This document shows positions 48,020-56,855 of a stretch of 64,000 bases of DNA, piece by piece. Both the position numbers and the translations under genes were made by a program. The notes below the pieces were generated by a model. The model saw nothing but the letters and a program-made list of their open reading frames with translations. It did not search any database and was not told where the DNA came from. The stretch lies in NCBI RefSeq assembly GCF_000213805.1, contig NC_015556.1, positions 2,929,001 to 2,993,000 of the forward strand. Reading direction: 5' to 3'. Source of the stretch: Pseudomonas fulva 12-X. Lineage in GTDB: Bacteria; Pseudomonadota; Gammaproteobacteria; Pseudomonadales; Pseudomonadaceae. How positions within the stretch are numbered: position 1 is the stretch's first letter; each line of letters opens with the position of its first letter.

Positions 48020-49975
48020 TCAGGTCCGGAACTGCCGCACCAGCCCCTGCAACTCGACACCCAGGCGTGCCAGCTCGGCGCTGGAGCTGGCGGTCTGCTG
48101 GCTGGCAGTGGCGCTCTGCTCGCCGATATCGCGCACCCGGGTCACGCTCTCGCTGATGGTTTCCGCCACCGCGCTCTGCTGCTCGGCAGCGGCAGCGATC
48201 TGCTGGTTCATCTGCTCGATGGTACTCACTGCCTGGGTGATGCGGCCCAGGGCATCGCCCGCCTCGCCGGCCAGGCCCACGGTGCGCTGGGTCAGCGCAC
48301 GACTGCCTTCCATCTGCGTGGCCGCGCCGTCGGCGAGGCGCTGCAGGTTGGCGATCAGGCTCTCGATTTCCTGGGTCGAATCATGGGTGCGACGGGCCAG
48401 AGCGCGCACTTCATCGGCGACTACCGCGAAGCCGCGGCCCTGGTCGCCGGCGCGGGCGGCTTCGATGGCGGCGTTGAGCGCCAGCAGGTTGGTCTGCTCG
48501 GCCACCGCGCGAATCACTTCCAGCACGCCACCGATTCGGCCACTTTCCTGATTCAGTTCCTGCATGACTTCAGCGGACTGCTCGACCTCCTGGGCCAGCT
48601 TGCCGACCTGCTCGATCGCCTGCTGCACCACCTGATTGCCCTGCTGCGCTTCGCGGTCGGCGTCGGCTGCGGCCAAGGAAGCCTGCTCGGCGTTCTGCGC
48701 CACCTCCTGCACGGTGGCAGCCATCTGATGCATGGCGGTGGCGGTCTGTTCGGTTTCCTCTTTCTGGGTCTGTACGCCGGCGCTGGTCTGGGCGGTGATG
48801 GCCGATAACTGCTCGGCGGCAGCGGCGATCTGCCCCACGCCGCCGCCGATGCGGCCGACCAGATCACGCAGGCTGCGGGTCATGCCCTGCATGGCTTCGA
48901 GCAGTTGGCCGAGTTCGTCGCGGCGGTTCTGCGAAAGATCCTGGCTCAGGTCGCCGCCGGCAATGCGCCGTGCGAACTCCACGGTCTGGCGTAGCGGCGC
49001 GACGATGGAACGGCTGATGGTGAAGGCGGCGAACAGGCCGATCAGCACCGCAGCCAGGCCCATGCTGCCAAGCAGCAGGATGGCGTTGCGGCTGTCATCG
49101 CTCATGCTCTGTTCTTCGGCATTCTTGGCCTGCTCGGCCAGGGCCAGCACCTGATCGGCCTGCTTGAGCATGGCGGCGTCGCTGGCCAGGCTCTGCTCGT
49201 GCACCTGCTGGAAGTTGGTGAATGCCTGCTGGTAACTGGTGAGCGCTGCCAGCGCGGCCTCGATGGCGCGCTTCTGATCATCGTTGAGCCAGACCATCAG
49301 GCCGTTGGCCGAGGACTGCAGGTCGTAGCTGACGAAGTTCCAGTCCTCCAGCGCAGACGGCGAGCCGTCGATGATGAACTGGCTTTCGTGGCTGCGCAGC
49401 TCGAGCATGCGTTTGCTGAGGTTGGAAGCAGTTTCGGCCAGGGTCAGAGGATCACTGCCGCGCAGCTGGTCGCCGGCCAGGCGCAGTTCGCGCACGGCGT
49501 CGTACATGCCCAGCTCGATCATCTCGAACTGGCTGCGTGCCTCCTGGGCGGCCTCGTCCATCTGCTTGCGCGCCTCGTTGGCGCGGGCCTGTTGCTGCAC
49601 GCTGGCGTCGAACTGCTGCAGATAATCGGCCGTGGCTGCATCCATGGCCTGCAAACGTTCGCGCTCGGCAGGCGTGGCGCTGGCGATCTGTTCGGCCAGG
49701 CCGGCGCGCACCTTGGCGAGTTGCTCGCGCATGCGCTGGGCGTCGGCTTCGCTGTGGCTGATCGCGTAGTCGCGTTCCAGACGCCGAGCGCCGAGGATCT
49801 GGGCGTCAATGCTCGACAGCGACACCGATTGGGCATGGCCCTGCATCACGGCCTTGACGGCCACAAAACCGGCGGCGGTCACGGCAACGGTCAACAGCAA
49901 TACCAGGCCAAAACCGACCAGAAGTTTCTTGCCTACGGAAAGGTCGACGAACAGTCGAGTGGCAGAATGCAACAT
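48020..49975 (-). CDS. Methyl-accepting chemotaxis protein, second HBM-like receptor
   Basis: A 651-residue chemoreceptor: TM1 (about 15-42), an all-helical periplasmic region of about 250 residues with the [20 protein letters not shown] segment typical of HBM sensors, TM2 ([21 protein letters not shown]), HAMP and a signalling domain with the [20 protein letters not shown] tip. The cytoplasmic domain is closely similar to that of the receptor at 27.5-29.5 kb while the sensor differs, so the two probably sense different ligands through the same pathway. Confidence 0.93.
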   Translation of the reverse strand: MLHSATRLFVDLSVGKKLLVGFGLVLLLTVAVTAAGFVAVKAVMQGHAQSVSLSSIDAQILGARRLERDYAISHSEADAQRMREQLAKVRAGLAEQIASATPAERERLQAMDAATADYLQQFDASVQQQARANEARKQMDEAAQEARSQFEMIELGMYDAVRELRLAGDQLRGSDPLTLAETASNLSKRMLELRSHESQFIIDGSPSALEDWNFVSYDLQSSANGLMVWLNDDQKRAIEAALAALTSYQQAFTNFQQVHEQSLASDAAMLKQADQVLALAEQAKNAEEQSMSDDSRNAILLLGSMGLAAVLIGLFAAFTISRSIVAPLRQTVEFARRIAGGDLSQDLSQNRRDELGQLLEAMQGMTRSLRDLVGRIGGGVGQIAAAAEQLSAITAQTSAGVQTQKEETEQTATAMHQMAATVQEVAQNAEQASLAAADADREAQQGNQVVQQAIEQVGKLAQEVEQSAEVMQELNQESGRIGGVLEVIRAVAEQTNLLALNAAIEAARAGDQGRGFAVVADEVRALARRTHDSTQEIESLIANLQRLADGAATQMEGSRALTQRTVGLAGEAGDALGRITQAVSTIEQMNQQIAAAAEQQSAVAETISESVTRVRDIGEQSATASQQTASSSAELARLGVELQGLVRQFRT

Positions 49976-50246
49976 CCAAGCGGCTCCATTTATTGTTGTA
50001 AAAAGTGCGGTACGCAGACGCCTCGTGAGCGCGCGACCCTGGCTTCAGGACCCTAATCGGCCGCAAGCGGAAAATCCTGAGGGAAAAAAGCAGATCACTG
50101 GCGCCATCAAGTCGCCACTATACCGGCGTACGCAGAGCCGCCGTCCCAACCTGAGACAAATGGTTACAGAACTGTCGAGGTGGTCAGGAATCTGGCACAA
50201 ATGCCGCCCGCAGCATTGCACTGCGGGCGCGAGGGAATATTGGCCG

Positions 50247-51635
50247 TTAATTGGCCAGACGGCGCTGGCGAATCTGGTAACAGCCCCAGATGAACAGCAG
50301 CCAGAACGGAATGGCGAATACCGAGAGGCGAATACCGGGGATGAACAGCATCACACCGAGGATGAACAGCACGAAGGCCAGGCACAGGTAGTTGGCGAAG
50401 GGAAACCAGAAGGCCTTGAACGAAGGCTCCACGCCCTTGGCCTGCATGGCCTTGCGGAACTTGATGTGGGCCAGGCTGATCATCGCCCAGTTGATCACCA
50501 GGGCGGCGACCACCAGAGACATCAGCAGCTCCAGCGCGCTCTTGGGCACCAGGTAGTTGACCACCACGCAAATCAGCGTGAACAGCGCCGAGATGGCGAT
50601 GGCCAGCACCGGTACGCCGCGCTTGTCGACCTTGAGCAACTGCTTCGGCGCGTTGCCCTGCTCGGCCAGGCCGTAGAGCATGCGGCTGTTGCAGTACACG
50701 CCGCTGTTGTAGACCGACAGCGCCGCGGTGAGCACCACGAAGTTGAGCAGGTGCGCGGCGGTGTCGCTGCCAATCAGAGAGAAGATCTGCACGAAGGGGC
50801 TGCTGCCGTAGGAGTCGCCGCCGGCGGTCAGGGTCGCCACCAGATCGTCCCAGGGGTGCAGCGAGAGCAGCACGGTCAGCGCGCCGATATAGAAGATCAG
50901 GATGCGGTAGACCACCTGATTGATGGCCTTGGGAATCACCGTCTTCGGCTGATCGGCCTCGGCCGCGGTGATGCCCACCAGCTCCAGACCGCCAAAGGAG
51001 AACATGATGATGGCCATCATCATTACCAGCCCGGAAACCCCGTTGGGGAAGAAGCCGCCGTGGCTCCACAGGTTGCTGACCGTTGCCTGCTCGCCACCGG
51101 CGCCGCTGAACAGCAGGTAGCAGCCGAGCAGAATCATGCCCACGATCGCTGCCACCTTGATGATCGAAAACCAGAACTCGGCCTCGCCGAACACCCGCAC
51201 GTTGGTCAGGTTGATGGCGTTGATCAGCACGAAGAACGCTGCTGCGGTGACCCAGGTGGGGATCTCCGGCCACCAGTACTGCACGTACTTGCCCACTGCC
51301 GTCAGTTCAGCCATGCCCACCAGCACGTAGAGCACCCAATAGTTCCAGCCGGACAGGAAACCGGCGAACGGGCCCCAATAGGCATGAGCGAAGTGGCTGA
51401 ACGAGCCGGCGACCGGCTCCTCGACGATCATCTCGCCAAGTTGGCGCATGATCAGAAAGGCGATAAAACCGCCAATCGCGTAACCGAGGATCATCGACGG
51501 GCCGGCCGAAGCCATGACGCCGGCCGAACCCAGAAACAGGCCGGTGCCGATGGCACCGCCCAGGGCGATCAACTGAATGTGGCGGTTCTTCAGGCCGCGC
51601 TTGAGCGGGCCGGTCTGGAGCATTTCGCTTGGCAT
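50247..51635 (-). CDS. Aromatic amino-acid permease (AroP type)
   Basis: A 462-residue APC-family transporter with about 12 helices. The amino-acid/proton symporter start LKRGLKNRHIQLIALGGAIG and the EPVAGSFSHFAHAYWGPFAGFLSGWNYWVLYVLVGMAELTAVG block are those of the AroP/PheP/GabP group. Lying beside hpd-hmgA-fahA-maiA, a phenylalanine/tyrosine role is likely, though substrate choice cannot be read from sequence. It follows maiA by 85 bases on the same strand. Confidence 0.82.
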   Translation of the reverse strand: MPSEMLQTGPLKRGLKNRHIQLIALGGAIGTGLFLGSAGVMASAGPSMILGYAIGGFIAFLIMRQLGEMIVEEPVAGSFSHFAHAYWGPFAGFLSGWNYWVLYVLVGMAELTAVGKYVQYWWPEIPTWVTAAAFFVLINAINLTNVRVFGEAEFWFSIIKVAAIVGMILLGCYLLFSGAGGEQATVSNLWSHGGFFPNGVSGLVMMMAIIMFSFGGLELVGITAAEADQPKTVIPKAINQVVYRILIFYIGALTVLLSLHPWDDLVATLTAGGDSYGSSPFVQIFSLIGSDTAAHLLNFVVLTAALSVYNSGVYCNSRMLYGLAEQGNAPKQLLKVDKRGVPVLAIAISALFTLICVVVNYLVPKSALELLMSLVVAALVINWAMISLAHIKFRKAMQAKGVEPSFKAFWFPFANYLCLAFVLFILGVMLFIPGIRLSVFAIPFWLLFIWGCYQIRQRRLAN

Positions 51636-51720
51636 CTGTCACCTGTGGGTGATCGACCGTGACAGGATCGAACCCGCCCGGCTCGTGGCCTGGCGGAGTG
51701 GCTGGGGCATTTCTCGCCGT

Positions 51721-52371
51721 CTACTGCGCGTCGGGCTGAGCCTCCGGCGCGGCATGCCGGAATGCATCAAGGGCCTCACAACGGGCGGCGAGCGCGAGGA
51801 TGCGTGGATACGCATCGAGGTCACAGTCGAAACGGCGCGCATTGTACACCTGTGGAATCAAACAGGCTTCCAGATAGCCGGGCCGCGTGCCGAGGGAAAA
51901 TCCATCGCCGTAAATCGCCAGGCCCTGCTCTATCGCTGCCAGGCCAGCGGCCACCCAGTGGCGGTACCAGGCGTTTTTCGCAGCGTCGTCCACGCCCAGC
52001 TCGCGGCTCAGGTACTGCAGCACCCGCAGATTGTTGAGTGGATGCACGTCACAGGCGAGATGCAGCGCCAGGGCGCGCACCTGAGCACGGGCGACGGGAT
52101 CTGCCGGCAGAATCGCCGGCACCGGAAAGATTTCCTCCAGGTATTCGATGATCGCAAGGGACTGGGCGATGCGCACATCGCCGTTCTCCTCGTCCACCAG
52201 CAACGGCACAAGGCCCTGGGGATTCAAGGCTTGATACGCCTGGCCATGTTGCTCACCGCCATCGCGCACCAGATGAACCGGCATGTGCTGGTAAGCCAGG
52301 CCTTTGAGATTGAGCACAATGCGCACGCGGTAGGCGGCGCTGGAGCGCCAGTAGCCGTAGAGCTTCAACAT
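51721..52371 (-). CDS. maiA: Maleylacetoacetate isomerase
   Basis: A 216-residue zeta-class glutathione S-transferase fold enzyme that isomerises maleylacetoacetate to fumarylacetoacetate using glutathione. The active-site segment is YWRSSAAYRVRIVLNLKG, the bacterial MaiA form; the N-terminal thioredoxin-like half and the C-terminal helical half (VDDAAKNAWYRHWV) are complete. Separated from fahA by a 251-base gap holding two repeats, but on the same strand, so it ends the homogentisate unit. Confidence 0.93.
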   Translation of the reverse strand: MLKLYGYWRSSAAYRVRIVLNLKGLAYQHMPVHLVRDGGEQHGQAYQALNPQGLVPLLVDEENGDVRIAQSLAIIEYLEEIFPVPAILPADPVARAQVRALALHLACDVHPLNNLRVLQYLSRELGVDDAAKNAWYRHWVAAGLAAIEQGLAIYGDGFSLGTRPGYLEACLIPQVYNARRFDCDLDAYPRILALAARCEALDAFRHAAPEAQPDAQ

Positions 52372-52393
52372 TGGGAATTCCTAAACATGACTT

Positions 52394-52462
52394 CGTGGGA
52401 GCGGCTTGAGCCGCGATAAGGCTTGAAGACGCCCAGAGCTCGCGGCTGGAACCGCTCCTACG
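52394..52462. repeat. REP-like element (GTGGGAGCGGCTT type)
   Basis: CGTGGGAGCGGCTTGAGCCGCGATAAGG with the closing CGCGGCTGGAACCGCTCCTACG; a variant family member in the gap between fahA and maiA. Confidence 0.75.
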
Positions 52463-52551
52463 CATCAGCGACGTAGTAGCATTTCACCAGATCGATGCGC
52501 ACCCTTTTCGCGGAGCCCAAGTCACGATGCAAGCACCCGTCGAAACACGGC

Positions 52552-52620
52552 TGTGGGAGCGGCTTCAGCCGCGATCAATATCAAAGGCGCTGAAACCTCG
52601 CGGCTAAAGCCGCTCCCACG
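52552..52620. repeat. REP-like element (GTGGGAGCGGCTT type)
   Basis: TGTGGGAGCGGCTTCAGCCGCGATC with the closing GCGGCTAAAGCCGCTCCCACG; same variant as the copy 90 bases away, ending three bases before the fahA stop codon. Confidence 0.8.
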
Positions 52621-52622
52621 GA

Positions 52623-53609
52623 TCAATGGGCGTCGTAGCGCTCCACCTGCTGGTCGATGGCACCAAAAATGCTCGCCCCGGCGGCATCAAACATCTCGAT
52701 GCGCACCCGGTCGCCGAACTTGAGAAATGGCGTCTTCGCCTCGCCGTGTTCGATCACTTCGAGCATGCGCTTCTCGGCCAGGCAGCTGGAGCCGGCGCTG
52801 CGGTCGTAGTTGGAGACGGTGCCCGAGCCGATGATGGTGCCGCTGCCCAGGGGCCGGGTGCGGGCGGCATGGGCGATCAGGGTCGGAAAGTCGAAGGTCA
52901 TGTCGGTGCCGGCATCCGGCTGGCCGAACAGCACGCCGTTGATGTGCGACACCAGCGGCCGATGCACACGGCCGTCGCGCCAGCTGTCGCCCAACTCGTC
53001 CGGCGTCACCGCCACCGGCGAGAAGCTCGACGACGGCTTGCTCTGGTAGAAGCCGAAACCCTTGCCCAGCTCGCCGGGAATCAGGTTGCGCAACGACACG
53101 TCGTTGACCAGCATCAAGAGCTGGATATGCCCGGCCGCCTGGGCCGGCGTAGCGCCCATGGGCACGTCGTCGGTGATCACCGCCAGCTCGGCCTCCAGAT
53201 CGATGCCCCAGGCTTCGTCACCCATACGAATCGGCGCGTGGGGTGCGATGAAGGTGTCCGAGCCGCCCTGGTACATCAGCGGATCGTGCCAGAAGGATTC
53301 CGGTATCTCGGCGCCGCGCGCCTTGCGCACCAACTCCACGTGATTGACGTAGGCACTGCCGTCGGCCCAGTGAAAAGCGCGCGGCAGCGGGCTGTGGCAG
53401 GCGCTCTGATCGAAGTCGAAGGCTTGCGCCTCCAACCCGTCGTTGAGGCGCTGGTACACCGCTTCGAGCTGCGGGCGTTTGCTCGCCCAGTCGTCCAGCG
53501 CGGCCTGCAGCGTCGGGGCGATCTGCGCCACGCGCACGGCGCGGCTCAGGTCGCGGGAAACCACCACCAAGGCGCCGTCGCGGCCCTGGTTCAGCGATGC
53601 CAGTTTCAT
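52623..53609 (-). CDS. fahA: Fumarylacetoacetase, short form
   Basis: A 328-residue FAH-fold hydrolase that should split fumarylacetoacetate to fumarate and acetoacetate. It carries FAH metal-site patterns (EAWGIDLEAELAVITDDVPMG, then GSGTIIGSGTVSNYD). The common Pseudomonas FahA is about 430 residues (432 in P. aeruginosa), so this is the short, divergent type seen more in other proteobacteria. The ATG overlaps the hmgA stop (TGATG). An internal ORF start 62 codons upstream is not real. The length difference is notable, and the function is inferred from the pathway context. Confidence 0.85.
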   Translation of the reverse strand: MKLASLNQGRDGALVVVSRDLSRAVRVAQIAPTLQAALDDWASKRPQLEAVYQRLNDGLEAQAFDFDQSACHSPLPRAFHWADGSAYVNHVELVRKARGAEIPESFWHDPLMYQGGSDTFIAPHAPIRMGDEAWGIDLEAELAVITDDVPMGATPAQAAGHIQLLMLVNDVSLRNLIPGELGKGFGFYQSKPSSSFSPVAVTPDELGDSWRDGRVHRPLVSHINGVLFGQPDAGTDMTFDFPTLIAHAARTRPLGSGTIIGSGTVSNYDRSAGSSCLAEKRMLEVIEHGEAKTPFLKFGDRVRIEMFDAAGASIFGAIDQQVERYDAH

Positions 53610-54748
53610 CAGGACTCCTTGCCTGGCGCGCGCCAGGAATTCACGTATTCGACGACATCCACCGCGGCGGCAGCGTCGGTCACTTCCAAGCCATGGCGAG
53701 TGTCGATCATCACCGCCACTTCCTCGGCGAAGGTGGCCGGGTCGGTCTGCGCCTTTTTCAGCGCCTTGGGATGCGGGCCGTGGGGGAAGCCGCACGGGTG
53801 CAGGGTGACCATGCCGGCCTCGATGTTGTCGCGACTGAAGAAGTTGCCGCGGTGATAGAACAGCACTTCGTCGTAGTCGTCGTTGTTGTGGAAGAACGGC
53901 ACCTTGAGCGCGCCGGGGTCGGACTCCACCGGCCGCGGCGTGAAGGTGCAGACCACGAAGCCCTTGGCCACGAAGGTGGTGTGCACCGACGGCGGCAAGT
54001 GGTAGCGATGGCTCATCAGCGGGCGGATGTCGCGCCAGTTCACCCGCACCACGGTGTTGTCGCCATGCCAGCCCACCGCATCGAGCGGGTTGTAGGGATA
54101 GGTGACGGTACTGATCTGGTTACGCCGCTTGATGCGGATCTGCCAACTGCTCTCGTCCTGCTGGGCCTTGAAGGCGTCGTCGATATGCGGGTGATCGAGC
54201 ACCGCCGGATCGAAGATCGCCTGACCGCCGAGCAGGCCTTTTTCCGGCAACTGATAGGCACCGTCGGTATTCTCGACCAGCAGGAAATGACTCGGCGCAG
54301 TCGGTTCTATACGCCAGGCGGTGCCACGGGGAATCACCAGGTAATCGCCATCGCGGTATTCCAGGTGGCCGAAATCGCAATGCAGGTGCCCGGCGCCGTC
54401 GTGGACGAACAGCAGCTCGTCGCCGTCGCTGTTGCGCACCAGGTGGCGCATGGCGCTGGCAGTCTTCCAAACGCGCAAGCGAATGTCGGCGTTATGCAGA
54501 GTGAGTGGCGCCTCGAACGGACAATCGTGCTCGCTGGGAATCTTATTGAAGTTGAAGGCGTGGGGGCGCAGCGGCCCCTGCCAGTCGATCCAGCCGGTGG
54601 GCGGATGCTTGTGGTGCAGGTGCGTCACGGGGCCGAAGAAGCCCTCGCGGCCCATTTCCCGCTCGTAGGTGTCGGCGGGAAAATCGCAGTGGGCCTGGCG
54701 CGAGTGCTCGCCTTCACGCAGGGGAAAGCTGATCCATTTACGGCTCAT
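53609..54748 (-). CDS. hmgA: Homogentisate 1,2-dioxygenase, short divergent form
   Basis: A 379-residue cupin Fe(II) dioxygenase that opens the homogentisate ring. The metal ligands align with the known HGD triad: His287 (PFFHNND), Glu294 (YDEVLFYH) and His323 (GFPHGPHP). Canonical bacterial HmgA is about 430-445 residues; this one is about 60 shorter and differs in the flanking motifs, so it belongs to a separate HGD-like branch. The TGATG overlap with fahA and the 4-base spacing from hpd tie it to the pathway. Confidence 0.86.
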   Translation of the reverse strand: MSRKWISFPLREGEHSRQAHCDFPADTYEREMGREGFFGPVTHLHHKHPPTGWIDWQGPLRPHAFNFNKIPSEHDCPFEAPLTLHNADIRLRVWKTASAMRHLVRNSDGDELLFVHDGAGHLHCDFGHLEYRDGDYLVIPRGTAWRIEPTAPSHFLLVENTDGAYQLPEKGLLGGQAIFDPAVLDHPHIDDAFKAQQDESSWQIRIKRRNQISTVTYPYNPLDAVGWHGDNTVVRVNWRDIRPLMSHRYHLPPSVHTTFVAKGFVVCTFTPRPVESDPGALKVPFFHNNDDYDEVLFYHRGNFFSRDNIEAGMVTLHPCGFPHGPHPKALKKAQTDPATFAEEVAVMIDTRHGLEVTDAAAAVDVVEYVNSWRAPGKES

Positions 54749-54752
54749 GGCC

Positions 54753-55835
54753 TCACTCCTCGCTGATCACACCGCGACGCAGCTGGTCTTCTTCGATGGA
54801 CTCGAACAGGGCCTTGAAATTGCCCTCGCCAAAGCCCTGGTTACCCTTGCGCTGGATGATCTCGAAGAAGATTGGGCCGATCACCGTGTTGGTGAAGATC
54901 TGCAGCAGGATGCCGTCGTCTTGCGGCGCGCCATCGATCAGCAGATTCAGCTCGCGCAGCACGTCCAGCGGCTCGCCGTGGCCCGCCACGCGCTGGTCGA
55001 CCTTCTCGTAATAGGTGTCCGGGGTGCTCATGAACGACACGCCGTTGGCCTGCAGCTGGCGCACGGTGGCGTAGATGTCGTCGGTGGCCAGGGCGATGTG
55101 CTGGATGCCCTCGCCATGGTACTCGCGGATGAATTCCTCGATCTGCGACTTGTCGTCGGCCGACTCGTTGATGGGGATGCGGATCTTGCCGCACGGCGCG
55201 GTCATGGCCCGGGACAGCAGGCCGGTGAGCTTGCCCTCGATATCGAAATAGCGGATCTCGCGAAAGCCCGCGATGCGCTCGTAGAAGCCGGACCAGACGT
55301 CCATCTGCCCGCGTTTGACGTTATGGGTCAGGTGGTCGATGCATTGCAGGCCCACGGCATTGTCATTGGCCGAGCGGCCTTCGATGAACTCGAAATCGAC
55401 ATCGTAGATGCTGTGCTCACCGTAGCGGTCGACCAGATACAGGAGCGAGCCGCCGATGCCTTCGACGCAGGGGATATTCAGCTCACCGAAGTTGGCGTGG
55501 CTGCCGACCAGCGTAGCGCCCTGCTCTTTCACGTAGGCCGCGGCCTGGGCAGCGTTTTTGACCCGGAACGCCATGGCGCAGGCGCTTGGCCCATGCTTTT
55601 GCGCGAAGGCATGTACATGCCCGGTCGGGCTGCCGTTGAGCACGAAGTTCACGTCATGCTGCTGGAACAGCCACACCTCTTTGCTACGGTGCTTCGCGGT
55701 TTCGGTGAAGCCCATGGCGGTGAACAGCTGGCGCAGCTGTTCGATACCTTCGGGCGTCGGCGCGGTGAATTCGACGAACTCGAAACCGTCGGTGCCAATG
55801 GGGTTGTGCTGCTCGATTCTGGACACGGCGTTCAT
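54753..55835 (-). CDS. hpd: 4-Hydroxyphenylpyruvate dioxygenase
   Basis: A 360-residue two-domain vicinal-oxygen-chelate enzyme converting 4-hydroxyphenylpyruvate to homogentisate. The Fe(II) ligands are His168 (QCIDHLTHNV), His246 (GIQHIALAT) and Glu325 (FFEIIQR), equivalent to the P. fluorescens set. Start ATG 55835; the longer open frame is not used. It is the first gene of hpd-hmgA-fahA-maiA, and a TyrR/PhhR-type box lies about 173-190 bases upstream. Confidence 0.95.
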   Translation of the reverse strand: MNAVSRIEQHNPIGTDGFEFVEFTAPTPEGIEQLRQLFTAMGFTETAKHRSKEVWLFQQHDVNFVLNGSPTGHVHAFAQKHGPSACAMAFRVKNAAQAAAYVKEQGATLVGSHANFGELNIPCVEGIGGSLLYLVDRYGEHSIYDVDFEFIEGRSANDNAVGLQCIDHLTHNVKRGQMDVWSGFYERIAGFREIRYFDIEGKLTGLLSRAMTAPCGKIRIPINESADDKSQIEEFIREYHGEGIQHIALATDDIYATVRQLQANGVSFMSTPDTYYEKVDQRVAGHGEPLDVLRELNLLIDGAPQDDGILLQIFTNTVIGPIFFEIIQRKGNQGFGEGNFKALFESIEEDQLRRGVISEE

Positions 55836-56007
55836 GGGGGTTGTCCTCGTTGTCGTTATGGCTTCATGACAATCGAGGTGCCGCAGGCGAACAAGGCCGC
55901 GCAACGCTCCCCAGCCGGGTACTACGCCTAGCGCTGGCAAGGCTTCGCTACATGCCCAAGCAAACAGCCGGCAATCGGGACTTCCAGACTCGTTGAACGG
56001 CTGCTTT

Positions 56008-56025
56008 CGTAAATCTTTTTTTACA
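56008..56025. promoter_or_regulatory. TyrR/PhhR-type box upstream of hpd
   Basis: CGTAAA-TCTTTT-TTTACA at 56008-56025 fits the TyrR/PhhR consensus TGTAAA-N6-TTTACA with one mismatch in the first base. PhhR activates phenylalanine/tyrosine catabolism in Pseudomonas. The box lies 173-190 bases upstream of the hpd start, in the 296-base gap shared with the divergent gene at 56132. Confidence 0.6.
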
Positions 56026-56131
56026 AGGCGGTCGATTAACCTGCCGACAGGATGCTGGCGATGCGCAGGCAGATCGTCTAAAACGCTGCCAGAATGACAG
56101 CATCCATCAGCGCCATGACAACGAGGCCGCC

Positions 56132-56734
56132 ATGAGCAGTGAAACGCTTAAAGAAGCTGAAAGCCCCGCCGCCTTCGATCTGGCGCCCGCCAGCGACGAG
56201 GAGCGCCTGGCCAAGCTGGAAAAGGCCAATCGCTTTAACCGCATCCTGATCTTCGCCCTGGCCATGCTGCTGTTCATCATTCTCTCCAGCCTGGCGACCT
56301 CGGCCGTGGTGAAGATGCTGGCCGACGAGCCGCCGCCCTTCGACCCGGAAGCCTTCGCCGCCCTGCAGCATCGTGCCGAGCAGCTGGAGACGGAGTTGAA
56401 CACGCTCAAGGAAGACCAGAAGCGCCAGGACGCCCTGCTGAAACTGGCCGCCACGCCTCCGCCGCCGCCCCCAGCGGCTGCCGCGCCTGCAGCGCCACCT
56501 TCCCAGGACATCGCTGCGCTGAAGCTCATGGGCCGTACCCTGCTCGGCCAGGAGCAGAGTTACCAGCAAAGCCTGGCGGCGCTGAAGAACGGCATGCGCG
56601 ATCTGGCAGACATGGTGCCCGGCTCGCGCAGCTGGCTGGACGACTACAACCAGGAGATCGACAAGGCGGTCAACGCCAGCCAGCAGCGCGTCAAGGCGAT
56701 CCAGCAATGGGGCAGCAAGCTGCCGCAGGAGTAG
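56132..56734 (+). CDS. Inner-membrane coiled-coil protein, unknown function
   Basis: A 200-residue protein with an N-terminal cytoplasmic tail, one transmembrane helix (RILIFALAMLLFIILSSLATSAVV, about 37-60), a coiled-coil segment (ALQHRAEQLETELNTLKEDQKRQDALLKLA, about 80-108), a proline/alanine-rich linker (TPPPPPPAAAAPAAPP) and a helical C-terminal domain (SLAALKNGMRDLADMVPGSRSWLDDYNQEIDKAV). It resembles membrane-anchored periplasmic scaffolds, but no family is recognised. Start ATG at 56132. Divergent from hpd and not obviously part of that pathway. Confidence 0.7.
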   Translation: MSSETLKEAESPAAFDLAPASDEERLAKLEKANRFNRILIFALAMLLFIILSSLATSAVVKMLADEPPPFDPEAFAALQHRAEQLETELNTLKEDQKRQDALLKLAATPPPPPPAAAAPAAPPSQDIAALKLMGRTLLGQEQSYQQSLAALKNGMRDLADMVPGSRSWLDDYNQEIDKAVNASQQRVKAIQQWGSKLPQE

Positions 56735-56742
56735 GATTTTCG

Positions 56743-56818
56743 GGTATCCCGACGTTGGGTGCAGCGATACCCGCTGACCGTCCTGGGTATCGCTTCGCTC
56801 AACCGCAGGCTACGAAGG
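56743..56818. repeat. Double copy of the GTAGCCTGGG repeat family
   Basis: Two adjacent partial units, GGGTATCCCGACGTTGGGTGCAGCGATACCC and CCTGGGTATCGCTTCGCTCAACCGCAGGCTACG, occupy the gap before the ABC exporter gene. Confidence 0.55.
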
Positions 56819-56855
56819 CGGATCAACGCAGATATTGCTGATTAACGCGCCCGAC

